Below are positions 26,347 to 35,320 of a stretch of DNA of 64,000 nt, piece by piece. The stretch lies in contig NZ_JAEMNU010000113.1 of the NCBI RefSeq assembly GCF_016461825.1, forward strand, positions 1 to 64,000, given 5' to 3'. This DNA comes from Rugamonas violacea. GTDB lineage: Bacteria; Pseudomonadota; Gammaproteobacteria; Burkholderiales; Burkholderiaceae_D. Position 1 is the first letter of the stretch; every line of letters starts with the position of its first letter. A program made the translations under genes and the position numbers. The notes beneath the pieces were generated by a model. It had not been told where the DNA came from, did no database searches, and saw only the letters and a program-made list of their open reading frames with translations.

Positions 26347-27248
26347 GCCTTCTCCAAGAAAATGCGGTCCATCCGGTCCCAGGCGAAATCGCGCGTCAGC
26401 GCACGGATCCGCCCCTCCATGCGTGCAATGTTGACGTAGTGGCGGAAGCGCGTCTTGACGCCGGCGAGGTGTTGGCGCGGTTGACCGGTGTCAAGCTCCC
26501 AGGGATGGAAGTAGAAGATCGCCGCTTGGCCGTCGTGTTGGTTGACGCGGCGCATCAGCCGGCGCGACAACGCGTAGGGCAGCAGGCGGAAGTAGCCGCC
26601 GCCGCCGACCGGAAGGTTGCGATTAAGCAACCTCACCGTGCTGATCGGCACCTCCAGCAGGCCGTCCGGGCCGTTCGGCCGGAAGGCGAAACGGGGCGCC
26701 TGCGGCATGCCGTAGTGGTCGTGGCTGATCGGGTAGATGCTCGAACTGTAGCGGTAGCCGGCCTGCTGCAGCTCGTCGAGCGCCCACAGGTTGGCGGCGC
26801 CGATCGAAAAGCTGGGGGCGCGGTAGCCGAGCACGGGCCGGCCGGCCAGGTCCTCCAGGATCGCCTTGCTGCGGCGGATATCCTCGCCGAAGGCGGCGCG
26901 GTCCTGGTCGCTGGCGCGCAGGTGGGCGTAGCCGTGGCTGGCCAGCTCGTGGCCGGCGTCGACGATGCGCCCGACCATGGCCGGGTAGCGCTCGGCGATC
27001 CAGCCCAGGGTGAAGAAGGTGGCGCTGGCGCCGCCCTCGGCCAGGATGGCCAGGATGCGTTCGATGTTGGCCTCGACCCGGCATTCGCGCTGCGGCCAGC
27101 TGTCCGGCGTGATGAAGGGGGCGAAGGCCGACACCTGGAAGTAGTCCTCGACGTCGATGGTCATCGCGTTGCGGATGGGCGCGGGCGGCCGGCCGGCGGG
27201 CGCCGCGTCGGCCCGGCCGGCGCCGGACGCGCCAGCCTCAGCCGCCAT
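26343..27248 (-). CDS. XrtA-associated polysaccharide deacetylase (DUF3473)
   Basis: The 301-residue protein has the NodB-type deacetylase fold with the variant metal motif TIDVEDYFQV near residue 30, GHELASHGYAHLR (H-x3-H) and GYRAPSFSIG. The C-terminal DUF3473 segment contains FYFHPWELDTGQPR and a long helical end. It is the deacetylase normally present in XrtA loci and probably removes N-acetyl groups from the polymer or its precursors. I prefer the ATG at 27248 because GGAGG precedes it by five bases; an ATG at 27260 adds four residues. It overlaps wecB by 11 bp and FemAB by 4 bp. Confidence 0.9.
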   Translation of the reverse strand: MAAEAGASGAGRADAAPAGRPPAPIRNAMTIDVEDYFQVSAFAPFITPDSWPQRECRVEANIERILAILAEGGASATFFTLGWIAERYPAMVGRIVDAGHELASHGYAHLRASDQDRAAFGEDIRRSKAILEDLAGRPVLGYRAPSFSIGAANLWALDELQQAGYRYSSSIYPISHDHYGMPQAPRFAFRPNGPDGLLEVPISTVRLLNRNLPVGGGGYFRLLPYALSRRLMRRVNQHDGQAAIFYFHPWELDTGQPRQHLAGVKTRFRHYVNIARMEGRIRALTRDFAWDRMDRIFLEKA

Positions 27249-28401
27249 GACCGCCTCCACGGCGCCGCTCCAGCCAGTCGAGCAGGATGGCGGCGATGCG
27301 CACGGCGGCCTGGCCGTCCCAGTAGCGCGGCTGGCGGCCGCGCTTGCCGCCGTCGGCCAACAGCGCCGCGTGCAGCGCCAGGATGCGCGCCGGGTCGGTG
27401 CCGGCGATGGTGTTGGTGCCCTGCTCGACGGTGATCGGCCGCTCGGTGTTCTCGCGCAGCGTGATGCAGGGCACGCCGAGCGCCGTGGTCTCCTCCTGGA
27501 TGCCGCCGGAGTCGGTCAGCACCAGGCGGGCGTCCTTCATCAGGCCGAGCATCTCCAGGTAGCCCATCGGCGGCAGCGGCAGGATGGCGGCGGCGTCGAG
27601 CCGGCCGCCCAGGCCGAAACGCTCGATGGCGGCGCGGGTGCGCGGATGCACGGGGAACATCAGCGGCGTGCTGGCGCCGATCCGCAGCGCCGTGTCGAGC
27701 AGCGCGGCCAGCGTCTCGGCCTGGTCGACGTTGCTGGGCCGGTGCAGCGTCAGCACGCCGTAGCCGCCCTCGCCCGCGCCGAAACCGGGCCGGCCGTGCT
27801 GCTCGGCCAGGGTGGCGGCCGACACCGCGCGCGGCAGGTTGTGCAGCAGCGTGTCGATCATCACGTTGCCGACGAAGTGGATGCGTTCGGCGGCGACGCC
27901 CTCGCGGCGCAGGTTGTCGGCGGCGCTCTCCTCGGTGGTGAACAACAGGTCGGACAGCTGGTCGGTCAGCACCCGGTTGATCTCCTCGGGCATGGCGCGG
28001 TCGCCGCTGCGCAGGCCGGCCTCGACGTGGACCACGGCGATGCCCTTCTTGGCCGCCACCAGCGCGCAGGCCAGCGTCGAATTGACGTCGCCGACCACCA
28101 GCAGCGCGTCCGGCGCGTACTGGTCGAGCACCTTCTCGACGCGCAGCATCACCTCGGCGGTCTGCGCGGCGTGGCTGCCGGAGCCGACCTCCAGGTTGTC
28201 GTCCGGCGCCGGGATGCCGAGCGCCTCGAAGTACTGGCTGTTCATCGCCACGTCGTAGTGCTGGCCGGTGTGCAGCAGGCGCGCCTCGACGGCCGGCGCG
28301 TGCGCCTTCAGCGCCGTCAGGATCGGGGCGATCTTCATGAAGTTGGGGCGGGCGCCGACCACGCAGAGGATGCGCAGCGGCGGGTGCTGGATTGCGGTCA
28401 T
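27238..28401 (-). CDS. wecB: UDP-N-acetylglucosamine 2-epimerase (non-hydrolysing)
   Basis: The 387-residue enzyme interconverts UDP-GlcNAc and UDP-ManNAc. The start RILCVVGARPNFMKIAPIL, the HVEAGLRSGDRAMPEEINR block (residues about 115-135), FPVHPRTRA and the ligand-binding LTDSGGIQEETTALGVPCITLRENTERPITVEQGTN are all conserved. It supplies ManNAc or a ManNAc-derived uronic acid for the repeat unit; no UDP-ManNAc dehydrogenase is in the window. It lies five bases downstream of the ATPase gene and overlaps the deacetylase. Confidence 0.93.
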   Translation of the reverse strand: MTAIQHPPLRILCVVGARPNFMKIAPILTALKAHAPAVEARLLHTGQHYDVAMNSQYFEALGIPAPDDNLEVGSGSHAAQTAEVMLRVEKVLDQYAPDALLVVGDVNSTLACALVAAKKGIAVVHVEAGLRSGDRAMPEEINRVLTDQLSDLLFTTEESAADNLRREGVAAERIHFVGNVMIDTLLHNLPRAVSAATLAEQHGRPGFGAGEGGYGVLTLHRPSNVDQAETLAALLDTALRIGASTPLMFPVHPRTRAAIERFGLGGRLDAAAILPLPPMGYLEMLGLMKDARLVLTDSGGIQEETTALGVPCITLRENTERPITVEQGTNTIAGTDPARILALHAALLADGGKRGRQPRYWDGQAAVRIAAILLDWLERRRGGGHGG

Positions 28402-28405
28402 GGTG

Positions 28406-29422
28406 TCACTCCAGATTGTCGACGGATAGATTGGCCACGGCCTGGCCGCGGACGATCTTTTTCAATACGCTGAGCACCGAGCCGAGCGTCTTCTCCAGCC
28501 GCAGGATGCGCTCGTCGAGCAGCGCCGGGTACTGGTTGGAGAAGATCGCCGTCTCGCCCTCGTCGAGGGCGACGGCGGCGAGGCCCTCGGGCTGGGCCGG
28601 CTGGCCGAACTCCTGCTCGATGTCCTGCACCACGATCTGCACCTCGGCCGCCGTGAAGTGGCGGATCTCTTCGAGGAAACCCATCAGCAGCAGGCGGTCG
28701 CACAGGTGGTTGGTCTTGCGCGGGATGCCGCCGCTGTAGGCGTAGATGGCGGCCTGGGCGTCGGCGGTGAAGGACAGCTTGTCATCGTGCCAGCCGACCG
28801 TGTGCAGGCGGTGTTCGACGTAGGACCGGGTGTCGGCCGGGTCCATCGGCCCCAGGTGGTAGCTGGCGATGACGCGCTGGCGCAGCTGCTGCATGTCCTG
28901 CCGGTGCAGGGTGACGCGGAACTCCGGTTGGCCGAGCAGGAAGGTCTGCAGCAGCGACTCGCTGTCGGTCTGGAAGTTCGACAGCATGCGCAGCTCCTCG
29001 ACCACCCGTGGCGTCAGGTTCTGCGCCTCGTCGATGACCAGCAGCGCGCGCCGGCCCTGGGCGCCGCAGCCGCGCAGGAAGGTCTCCAGCCGGGCCAGGA
29101 TCACCGGCTTGCTGGCGCCGTCCTCGCAGGGCAGGCCGAAGCAGCTGGCCACCATGCGCAAGGTGTCGTCGCAATTGAGCTGGGTGTTGACGATGTGGGC
29201 GACGACGAAGCCGTCCGACTCGATCTGCTGGAACAGCGTGCGCACCAGCGTGGTCTTGCCGGCGCCGATCTCGCCGGTGACGACGATGAAGCCCTCGCCC
29301 TGCGCCAGGCCGTACTCGAGGTAGGCCATGGCGCGCGTGTGGCCTTTGCTGCCGAAGAAGAAGTGGGGATCGGGCCGCAGGCTGAAGGGCCGTCCGCTGA
29401 GTCCGTAGTATGTCTCGTACAT
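28406..29422 (-). CDS. XrtA/PEP-CTERM-associated ATPase (ExeA-like)
   Basis: This 338-residue AAA-type ATPase begins MYETYYGLSGRPFSLRPDP, the standard start of the XrtA-associated ATPase group. It has Walker A GEIGAGKTT (residues 50-58), Walker B LLVIDEAQNL (128-137) and the GGIPRKTNHLCDRLL sensor region. The C-terminal 60 residues form a likely coiled coil (ALLDERILRLEKTLGSVL). Relatives include general secretion ExeA/GspA. Its exact role in polysaccharide export is unknown. It is preceded by the outer-membrane barrel gene, 16 bp away. Confidence 0.92.
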   Translation of the reverse strand: MYETYYGLSGRPFSLRPDPHFFFGSKGHTRAMAYLEYGLAQGEGFIVVTGEIGAGKTTLVRTLFQQIESDGFVVAHIVNTQLNCDDTLRMVASCFGLPCEDGASKPVILARLETFLRGCGAQGRRALLVIDEAQNLTPRVVEELRMLSNFQTDSESLLQTFLLGQPEFRVTLHRQDMQQLRQRVIASYHLGPMDPADTRSYVEHRLHTVGWHDDKLSFTADAQAAIYAYSGGIPRKTNHLCDRLLLMGFLEEIRHFTAAEVQIVVQDIEQEFGQPAQPEGLAAVALDEGETAIFSNQYPALLDERILRLEKTLGSVLSVLKKIVRGQAVANLSVDNLE

Positions 29423-29438
29423 CGCTGGTGCGCTCCGC

Positions 29439-31049
29439 TTATAACTTCAGTGAGAGTGAGAGCGCCACGGCGTTCTCGGTGTAGGCGCCGCTGCCCGACA
29501 GGCCGTCGCCATGGACGCGGCGCAGCTCGACGTTGCCGCTCAGGCGCGGCTGGAACTGGCGGCTGAGCTGCAGGCGCAGGCTGCGCTGGCGGCTGCCCAG
29601 GCCGGTCGAGAGCGAACGGGTGTTGCCGATGTCGGCGCTCAGGGTGGCGCCGAAGCGCGACGACGGGTGCCAGTTCAGCGCCACGCTGGCGCCGCGCTGG
29701 CGGGTGTCGTCGTTGATGGTTTCGTTGCTGCTGCCGAGCAGCGCGCTGTCGCTCTGCCGCGCCGACAGGGCGCTGCGCCGCGTGTCGTACACGCTGAACA
29801 TGGTGATGGTGCGCGCCGTGTTCAGGCCGACCGAGGCCTGCAACTGCTTCTGCAGGCTGTAGCGGTTGCTGAAGTAGTTGACGCTGGTGGCCAGCGAGCG
29901 CGGCAGGCTGTTGGCGCGGATGTAGGCCTCGACCGCCTGCGCGCGCAGCAGCGGATCGCTGATCGTCGCCGACATCAGCCGGTTCAGCATGTCGGCCGTG
30001 CTGACGGCGGCCGGCAGCAGGAACTGCGAGCGGCTGGTGGTGACCGAGTCGTCGTAGTGGACGCTCCAGACGGTGTTGCGGCTGCGGTGCTGCAGCGCCA
30101 GGCTGTTGCTGGCGCCGTAGTAGCGGCCGCCGTGACTGAGTTGCAGGCTGCTGCGCTGGGTCGGCGTCCAACGCAGGCCGGTGCTCCAGGAGCGGCCCTG
30201 GCTGACGCCGCCCAGGCCGTAGTCCAGCTTGTCGTAACCCAGGCCCAGGCTCAGGTTGAGGCTGGGCGCGACGCCGTAGTTGAGCGAGCCGTTGGCGCCG
30301 CTGCTGCTCGAATCGGGCGCCACGCTGTCATGCTGGCGCTGTTTGCTCAGCTGCAGTCCCCAGCCCAGGCTGCGCAAGGCCGGGCCGCTGGCCAGGCTGG
30401 CGAACAGATTGTCCGACTGGCTGCGGCCGAAGGCGGCGTTGTTGGAGTCCACCTGGTCGCGCGTGTAACGCAGTTCCAGGTCGGCGCCGACGCCCAGGCG
30501 GCGCCGCAAATAGGGGCTGATGCTGATGGTGCGCACCTCGTTGCGGTTGACCGTGCTGTAGCCCTGGTCGCTGAGCTGCGGGCCGAAGGCCGAGGTGCTC
30601 TGCTGACTGATGGAAGCGGCGCTGTCGAGGAACAACCAGTCCTCGATCAGGCGCGCGTTGGCGCTGGCCTGCAGTTGGCTCTGGTGGCGCTGGCTGTTGG
30701 CGTCGTCGCCGCCGCCGGTGTAGAAGTGCAGCTGGTAGGCCATTTTCAGGTTCAGCCGGGCGGTCTGCTCGCTGAGGCTGAAGCCGGGCGCCGCCTCCTC
30801 CACCACGCGGCCGTGGGCACGCTCGGGCGGCGCCATGTTGGCGTTGTCGGTGGCGCTGGCGCGCAGCTCGACGCTGGGACTGAAGACCAAGTCCGCCCGG
30901 CAGGCCGGCGCGAACAGCAGCGCCAGCACGGCCGCCAGCAAGCGCGGGCGCGGGCACGGCGGCACGGGCCGGCGCCGCGCGATGCCGACCGCAGCGGCCG
31001 GGGCGGCCGCCACGGCGCCAACCGTCGCTCTACCCATAGTGGTAGTCAT
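29439..31049 (-). CDS. XrtA-associated outer-membrane beta-barrel protein
   Basis: The 536-residue protein has a basic start and a hydrophobic segment (RLLAAVLALLFAPACRA) consistent with a signal peptide ending near residue 52. The mature part begins DLVFSPSVELRASATDNANMAPPERAHG and is rich in alternating hydrophobic/polar strands with many Gln, Ser and Arg, ending in LSLSLKL, as expected for a barrel. It matches the TIGR03016-type barrel that accompanies the ATPase and kinase in XrtA loci, and may be the outer-membrane port for the polymer. The start at 31049 overlaps the kinase stop; an ATG at 31037 is an alternative. A long N-terminal Ala/Pro-rich stretch before the signal is unusual. Confidence 0.85.
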   Translation of the reverse strand: MTTTMGRATVGAVAAAPAAAVGIARRRPVPPCPRPRLLAAVLALLFAPACRADLVFSPSVELRASATDNANMAPPERAHGRVVEEAAPGFSLSEQTARLNLKMAYQLHFYTGGGDDANSQRHQSQLQASANARLIEDWLFLDSAASISQQSTSAFGPQLSDQGYSTVNRNEVRTISISPYLRRRLGVGADLELRYTRDQVDSNNAAFGRSQSDNLFASLASGPALRSLGWGLQLSKQRQHDSVAPDSSSSGANGSLNYGVAPSLNLSLGLGYDKLDYGLGGVSQGRSWSTGLRWTPTQRSSLQLSHGGRYYGASNSLALQHRSRNTVWSVHYDDSVTTSRSQFLLPAAVSTADMLNRLMSATISDPLLRAQAVEAYIRANSLPRSLATSVNYFSNRYSLQKQLQASVGLNTARTITMFSVYDTRRSALSARQSDSALLGSSNETINDDTRQRGASVALNWHPSSRFGATLSADIGNTRSLSTGLGSRQRSLRLQLSRQFQPRLSGNVELRRVHGDGLSGSGAYTENAVALSLSLKL

Positions 31050-31962
31050 AGGTTTCGGTGCCCGCGAAGTCGCGGCTCTTGTTGTAGATCAGGCTGACGT
31101 TGTCGCAGCCCTCGAGACGGCGCAGGCCCTCCAGCACGGCGTGCTGGGTGGTCTGCTGCGACTCGACCACCACCACGATCTGGCCCATGTGGCCGGCCAG
31201 CACGCGCGCCTCGCTGGTCAACAGCAGCGGCGGCGAGTCGAAGATGATGATGCGGTCCGGGTAGCGCTGGGCGATCTCCAGCACCAGCGCCTTCATGCTC
31301 TGGCTGGCCAGCAGCTCGGTGGCGCGCAGGTTGGCGGTGCCGGCCGGCAGGATGCTGAGGGTGTTGACGTTGGTGCGCAACATCACGTCGGCCAGGTCAA
31401 GGCTGTCGTCGAGCAGCAGGTCCATCAGGCCCGGCTGCGGCGGCAGGCCGAGCGCCTTCAGCACCGAGGGCCGGGCGACATCGGCGTCGATCAGCAGCAC
31501 GGTGTGGTCGAGCTCCATGGCGATGCTCATCGCCAGGTTGATCGAGCAGTAGGTCTTGCCCTCGCCCGCCAGCGCGCTGGTGATCATCACCAGATTGCTG
31601 GGCAGGACGGCGGTGCCGCCGGGGAAGGCCTTTTTCAATATGGGGCGCTTGATGACGCGGAAGTCCTCGACCAGCAGGGTGCGGCCGCCGGCCACGGTGA
31701 TCAGGCCGCGCTCCTGCATGCGCGCCAGATCCAGTTCGACCTCGCGGGTGCGCCGCGTTGGCGCGCTTGGCATGCTTGGCGTTGGCGTTGGCGTTGGCGT
31801 TGGCGCAGGCGCAGGCGGCATGGCCGTGGCCGTGGCCGCGCCGTGTCCCTCGTCGCGCAGCGGGCCGGCGCCGGCCGTACTCTCGGCCGCGCGCGCCAGC
31901 GCCGGCCCGCGCTCCTGTCGACCGTGCTCGATCCGCCCCGCCGCTTTTTCGATAATGCTCAT
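31030..31962 (-). CDS. XrtA-associated tyrosine autokinase (BY-kinase)
   Basis: The 310-residue cytoplasmic kinase has Walker A ITSALAGEGKTY (about 128-138), the Walker A' motif LLIDADVARPS (157-167) and Walker B IIIFDSPPLLL. The C-terminal YDYHY cluster is the expected autophosphorylation site. It is the stand-alone ATPase part that works with the chain-length determinant encoded just upstream, controlling polymer length and export. Residues about 40-68 form a Pro/Thr/Ala linker (repeated Thr-Pro) encoded by a GGCGTT-type hexamer repeat near 31778-31802. A good GAGGAC site precedes the ATG at 31962. Confidence 0.9.
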   Translation of the reverse strand: MSIIEKAAGRIEHGRQERGPALARAAESTAGAGPLRDEGHGAATATAMPPAPAPTPTPTPTPSMPSAPTRRTREVELDLARMQERGLITVAGGRTLLVEDFRVIKRPILKKAFPGGTAVLPSNLVMITSALAGEGKTYCSINLAMSIAMELDHTVLLIDADVARPSVLKALGLPPQPGLMDLLLDDSLDLADVMLRTNVNTLSILPAGTANLRATELLASQSMKALVLEIAQRYPDRIIIFDSPPLLLTSEARVLAGHMGQIVVVVESQQTTQHAVLEGLRRLEGCDNVSLIYNKSRDFAGTETYDYHYG

Positions 31963-31991
31963 GCTGTCCTCACACTGCTGCGTTGGTTCGG

Positions 31992-33527
31992 CTACAAGGA
32001 AGGGCGGAGGATGGCCAGGCCGATCACTCCGCAATAGGTGCTCACCAGCGAGAGCACCGCCAGCCCGAAGGCGTACAGGCGGCGGCGCCGCTTGACCGTC
32101 TCGGCCTGGGTCCAGTTCATGTTGACGCTGCCCAGCACCGGCAGGCCGCTGACCTCGCGCAGGCTGTGCTGGCTGAGGAAGGTCGGCCGGATCTGGCTCA
32201 TCAGCAGCGCGCCGCCGACGCCGGCCACCAGCGCCGCCGCCAGCACCATGGCGTACAAGCGCGGCCGGTTCGGGCCGGCCGGCGTCAGCGGCACGCTGGG
32301 CGGATCGATGACGCGGAAGCTCATCATGTCGGTCGCCGAGCTCAGGTCGCCCGACAGCTTGGCCGCCTCGCGCCGGTTGACCAGCTTCTCGTAGTTTTCC
32401 TTGTTCACCTGGTAGTCGCGGTTGAGCTGGGCCAGCTGGGCCTCGACCTCGGGCGCCGCCGTGCTCTGCGACTGCAGGCGCCCCAAGCGGGTGGCGTATT
32501 CGGCCACGCGCGCCTTCAGGCCGGCCATGCGCGCCTCCTCCACCGACAGCGCGACGTTCATCTGCTGCAGCATCGGGCTGTAGCTGGCGCCGGGGTCGGT
32601 GACGCGGGTGCGCTTGGCCTCCTCGCGCTTCTTCGCCTCGAGCTGCTCGATCAAACGCTTGGCCGAGACGATGTCCGGATGGTTCTCGGTGTATTGCAAA
32701 CGCAGGCCGTCGAGGTTCTTGTTGATGGCCGAAATGCGCGAGTCCAGCTCGGGATTGATCAGCGCCGGCTCGGTGGCGACGCCGCCGACCGGCGCCGGGT
32801 CCTCGCCGGCGATCTGCCGCTTGATGGCGTTGCGCGACATCTCGGCCTCGGTGTACTCCAGCTTGGCCTGGCTCAGATGGTCGGTCAGCTCGGCCAGCTT
32901 GCTCGAATAGTCGCTGCCCTGGCGCGGCAGCAGGCCCATGTTGCGGATCTTGAAGTCCTTCAGCGCGTTCTCGCCGGTGGCCAGCTTGTCCTCGTAGTTT
33001 TTGATCTGCTCGTCGATGAACTGCACGGCCTTCTCCGAGTCCTGCTTCTTGCCGCCGAAGCTGCCCTCGACGAAGATGGTCAGCAGCGACTGCACCACGT
33101 CCTTGCCCAGCTTGGGCTTGGGGTTGTTGTAGGAGATCGTGTAGATGTCGTCGCGCTCGGTGCCGCCGACCTTGATCTGCGCCATCAGCTCGTCGGCCAG
33201 GCGCTCGTGCTCGTTGGAACTCTTGGCCTGGACGTCGAGGTCGACCATGCGCATGACGCGCTCGACGTTGGGCCGGCTGATCAGGGTGCGGCGCATGAAC
33301 ATCACCTGCTGCTCGACGTTGGGCAAGGTGGTCATGCCGGCCATCAGCGGCTTGAGGATGCTTTGCGTGTCGACGTAGACCCGGGCCGAGGCCTGGTAGT
33401 CGGCCGGCAGGCGGTAGACGTAGATGCCGCCGGCGATGCCGACGATCCAACTGATCGCCACCGCATACCAACGGTACTTGGCGATCGCCTTCAAAAAGGC
33501 CAACAACATCGCTATCAATTCAGCCAT
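31992..33527 (-). CDS. XrtA-associated polysaccharide chain-length determinant
   Basis: The 511-residue inner-membrane co-polymerase (PCP, Wzz type) has transmembrane helices near residues 17-36 and about 430-450 and a third hydrophobic segment near the end. A long periplasmic coiled-coil region lies between. Start motifs RWYAVAISWIVGIAGGIYVYRLPADYQASARVYVDTQSILKPLMAG are typical, as is the Pro-rich FRVIDPPSVPLTPAGPNRP before the second helix. It partners the downstream kinase (29-bp gap) and sets chain length of the exopolysaccharide. It is the first gene of the long minus-strand run and faces a divergent promoter region. Confidence 0.92.
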   Translation of the reverse strand: MAELIAMLLAFLKAIAKYRWYAVAISWIVGIAGGIYVYRLPADYQASARVYVDTQSILKPLMAGMTTLPNVEQQVMFMRRTLISRPNVERVMRMVDLDVQAKSSNEHERLADELMAQIKVGGTERDDIYTISYNNPKPKLGKDVVQSLLTIFVEGSFGGKKQDSEKAVQFIDEQIKNYEDKLATGENALKDFKIRNMGLLPRQGSDYSSKLAELTDHLSQAKLEYTEAEMSRNAIKRQIAGEDPAPVGGVATEPALINPELDSRISAINKNLDGLRLQYTENHPDIVSAKRLIEQLEAKKREEAKRTRVTDPGASYSPMLQQMNVALSVEEARMAGLKARVAEYATRLGRLQSQSTAAPEVEAQLAQLNRDYQVNKENYEKLVNRREAAKLSGDLSSATDMMSFRVIDPPSVPLTPAGPNRPRLYAMVLAAALVAGVGGALLMSQIRPTFLSQHSLREVSGLPVLGSVNMNWTQAETVKRRRRLYAFGLAVLSLVSTYCGVIGLAILRPSL

Positions 33528-33869
33528 CGATTCAACTCGCCAAAGTGGGGTTGGGGCATCCCGAGCGGCGCTCGTGAACGTTGTTTAAATAGCATTTCAA
33601 GACGCCTATCATACCCGAACCGGGCAATATTTGTTGTTATAAATTTATTTCAAAACTAGCATCTAATTAGCCTTCGCCACGGGCGTGCGCGGCCAAGGCC
33701 GCCCCGCCACAGGCGGCGCGGGCCGACCTGCGGAGGCGCACCGGCCCGAAAAAAAATTCTCTTTCAACAACGACCTTCGGCGGCCGGTTGTGGTATAAAA
33801 TAAACATGCAAAAATGAAAACACTGCGTGCTTCCCATGCATGTTTTGCCGCCACCAGAGAGGAAATGCC
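33528..33869. promoter_or_regulatory. Divergent promoter region, 342 bp
   Basis: This intergenic region separates the minus-strand exopolysaccharide operon from the plus-strand export gene. It has two AT-rich islands (about 33580-33665 and 33750-33815) around a GC-rich middle. Candidate -10 boxes are TATAAA on the plus strand at 33793-33798 and TATGAT on the minus strand near 33610; neither has a clear -35. I see no gene and no convincing sigma-54 site here. Confidence 0.5.
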
Positions 33870-34502
33870 ATGAGGTTTGCGTCAATGAAATCGAGCTGGA
33901 CGCGCCGCGCCGCGCCGCTGCTGCTGCTCGCCCTGGGTGCTTGCTCGAGCCTGCGCCAGGCGCCGCTCGAAGCGCCGGCCGCCGCCGCCGTCCCCGCCAG
34001 CGAGTACCGCATCGGTCCCGGCGACAACATCAACATCATGGTCTGGCACAATCCCGAGGTGTCGATGACGGTGCCGGTGCGGCCCGACGGCATGATCACC
34101 ACGCCGCTGGTCGAAGACCTCGAAGCCAGCGGAAAAACCTCGACCCAGTTGGCGCGCGACATCGAGAAGAAGCTGGCCAAGTACCTGCAGGAACCGATGG
34201 TGACGGTGATCGTCACCGGCTTCGTCGGCATCTACTCGGAGCAGATCCGCGTCATCGGCCAGGCGGCGCGGCCGCAGGCGCTGCCCTACCGGCGCGACAT
34301 GTCGCTGATGGACGTGCTGATCGCCGTCGGCGGCGTCACCGAGTTCGCCGCCGGCAACCGCGCCAGCATCATCCGCACCATCGACGGCAAACCACACAAG
34401 TTGGCGGTGCGCCTGAGCGACCTGATCCGCGAAGGCGACATCTCGGCCAACCTGCCGATGCGCCCGGGCGACGTGCTGGTGATCCCGGAGAGCTTCTTCT
34501 AG
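33870..34502 (+). CDS. XrtA-associated polysaccharide export lipoprotein (Wza-like)
   Basis: The 210-residue protein has a lipoprotein signal peptide with lipobox LALGAC (Cys near residue 24) and a polysaccharide export (Poly_export) domain starting YRIGPGDNINIMVWHNPEVSMTVPVRPDGMITTPLVEDLEASG, followed by a SLBB-like segment (IRVIGQAARPQALPYRRDMSLMDVLIAVGGVTEFA). It is shorter than E. coli Wza, as usual in this group. It forms the periplasmic/outer-membrane channel for the polymer together with the chain-length determinant encoded divergently. The ATG at 33870 has GAGAGGAA upstream; the 30-nt longer frame lacks a site. Confidence 0.92.
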   Translation: MRFASMKSSWTRRAAPLLLLALGACSSLRQAPLEAPAAAAVPASEYRIGPGDNINIMVWHNPEVSMTVPVRPDGMITTPLVEDLEASGKTSTQLARDIEKKLAKYLQEPMVTVIVTGFVGIYSEQIRVIGQAARPQALPYRRDMSLMDVLIAVGGVTEFAAGNRASIIRTIDGKPHKLAVRLSDLIREGDISANLPMRPGDVLVIPESFF

Positions 34503-34521
34503 GATTTATTGCCTTGCGGAA

Positions 34522-34540
34522 GTGTCGGAAAACTTTACAC
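34522..34540 (+). promoter_or_regulatory. 19-bp upstream element, copy 1
   Basis: GTGTCGGAAAACTTTACAC recurs almost unchanged at 37706-37724 (17 of 19 identical). Both copies lie upstream of a sigma-54 promoter, here about 95 bp from it, so this is a likely enhancer-binding-protein site. The downstream TTTTCCGAC also lets this copy form a 9-bp hairpin just after the export gene. Confidence 0.65.
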
Positions 34541-34634
34541 TTTTCCGACCGGCTTCCCTGGCGCATGCCGCCGCCCCGACGCTTCCAACGCTAAGCCCTT
34601 GATTCGCAAAGGCGGTGCGGCGCAGTAACTTTCA

Positions 34635-34650
34635 TGGCGCACATATTGCT
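34635..34650 (+). promoter_or_regulatory. Sigma-54 promoter of the HPr-rel-A unit
   Basis: TGGCGCACATATTGCT has the invariant GG (-24) and GC (-12) ten bases apart and matches TGGCACG-N4-TTGCW except at two less conserved positions. It lies 64 bp upstream of the first cassette ATG. Confidence 0.75.
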
Positions 34651-34713
34651 TTGCAACACAGCACGAAGAGACGGCAGCGGCCGCTCGCGCACCGTCAATT
34701 TTTCAGGAATGGA

Positions 34714-35292
34714 ATGGCTATGCAAGAATCGCACGACAAGCAGGAAACGCCCCCCGCGACCGGCGCCCCCGCGCTGAGCCCGGCCGGCCGGGCGCGTCGA
34801 CGTCTGGCCACCGCCGGCGTGGCCGCCTCCGGCGTGCTGCTCACCGTGGCCAGCCAGCCCGGCATGGCCTGCGACATCTGCCGCTCGCCGTCGGGCTTCC
34901 TGTCCGGCGCGCTGCAGAGCCAGCACCTGCGCAACACGGTCTGCTCGGGCCGCTCGCCGGTGTACTGGAAAGGCAACGACAACTGGCCCAACCGCATCGC
35001 CAAGACCACCAAATTCAGCACCATCTTCAGTTGCACCTCCGCCAACCGCAGCTACAAGGACGCGACCCTGCAGCAGATGCTGGCCGGCCAATCCTTCGAC
35101 AACCACAAGATCGGCCAGTATCTGGCGGCCGCCTACCTCAACGTGCAGGCCAAGCTGAGCAGCTTCCAGAACTTGCTGATGCTACAAACCATCTGGCAGG
35201 AATACCAGACCAAGGGCTATTACGCGCCGATCGCCGGGAAAAAATGGTACGCCTATGACATCGCCTTCTACCTGTCGGGAACCATGTCTTGA
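34714..35292 (+). CDS. Secreted Cys-containing protein preceding the HPr-rel-A cassette
   Basis: I do not recognise this 192-residue protein by name. The N-terminus has ARRRLATAG followed by a hydrophobic VAASGVLLTVAS and an AxA-like site (PGMA), which reads as a twin-arginine-like or Sec signal peptide. The mature part begins CDICRSPSGFLSG and contains further Cys in TVCSGRS and IFSCTSANRS, then a Gln/Tyr-rich helical half. AGGA lies five to six bases before the ATG at 34714 (34720 is an alternative). It is driven by the sigma-54 promoter at 34635 and is followed closely by PqqD-like, HprK-like and nucleotidyltransferase genes. It may be the substrate of that cassette; this is only inferred from position. 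Confidence 0.7.
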   Translation: MAMQESHDKQETPPATGAPALSPAGRARRRLATAGVAASGVLLTVASQPGMACDICRSPSGFLSGALQSQHLRNTVCSGRSPVYWKGNDNWPNRIAKTTKFSTIFSCTSANRSYKDATLQQMLAGQSFDNHKIGQYLAAAYLNVQAKLSSFQNLLMLQTIWQEYQTKGYYAPIAGKKWYAYDIAFYLSGTMS

Positions 35293-35320
35293 GGCCGGCG
35301 CCGCCGGCCGCAGCCGCGCC

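Noticed and set aside
34522-34549. Terminator of the export lipoprotein gene
   Set aside because: A 9-bp hairpin can form, but no U tract follows, and the same 19-bp sequence occurs upstream of the PEP-CTERM gene without the second stem arm, so a protein-binding site fits better.
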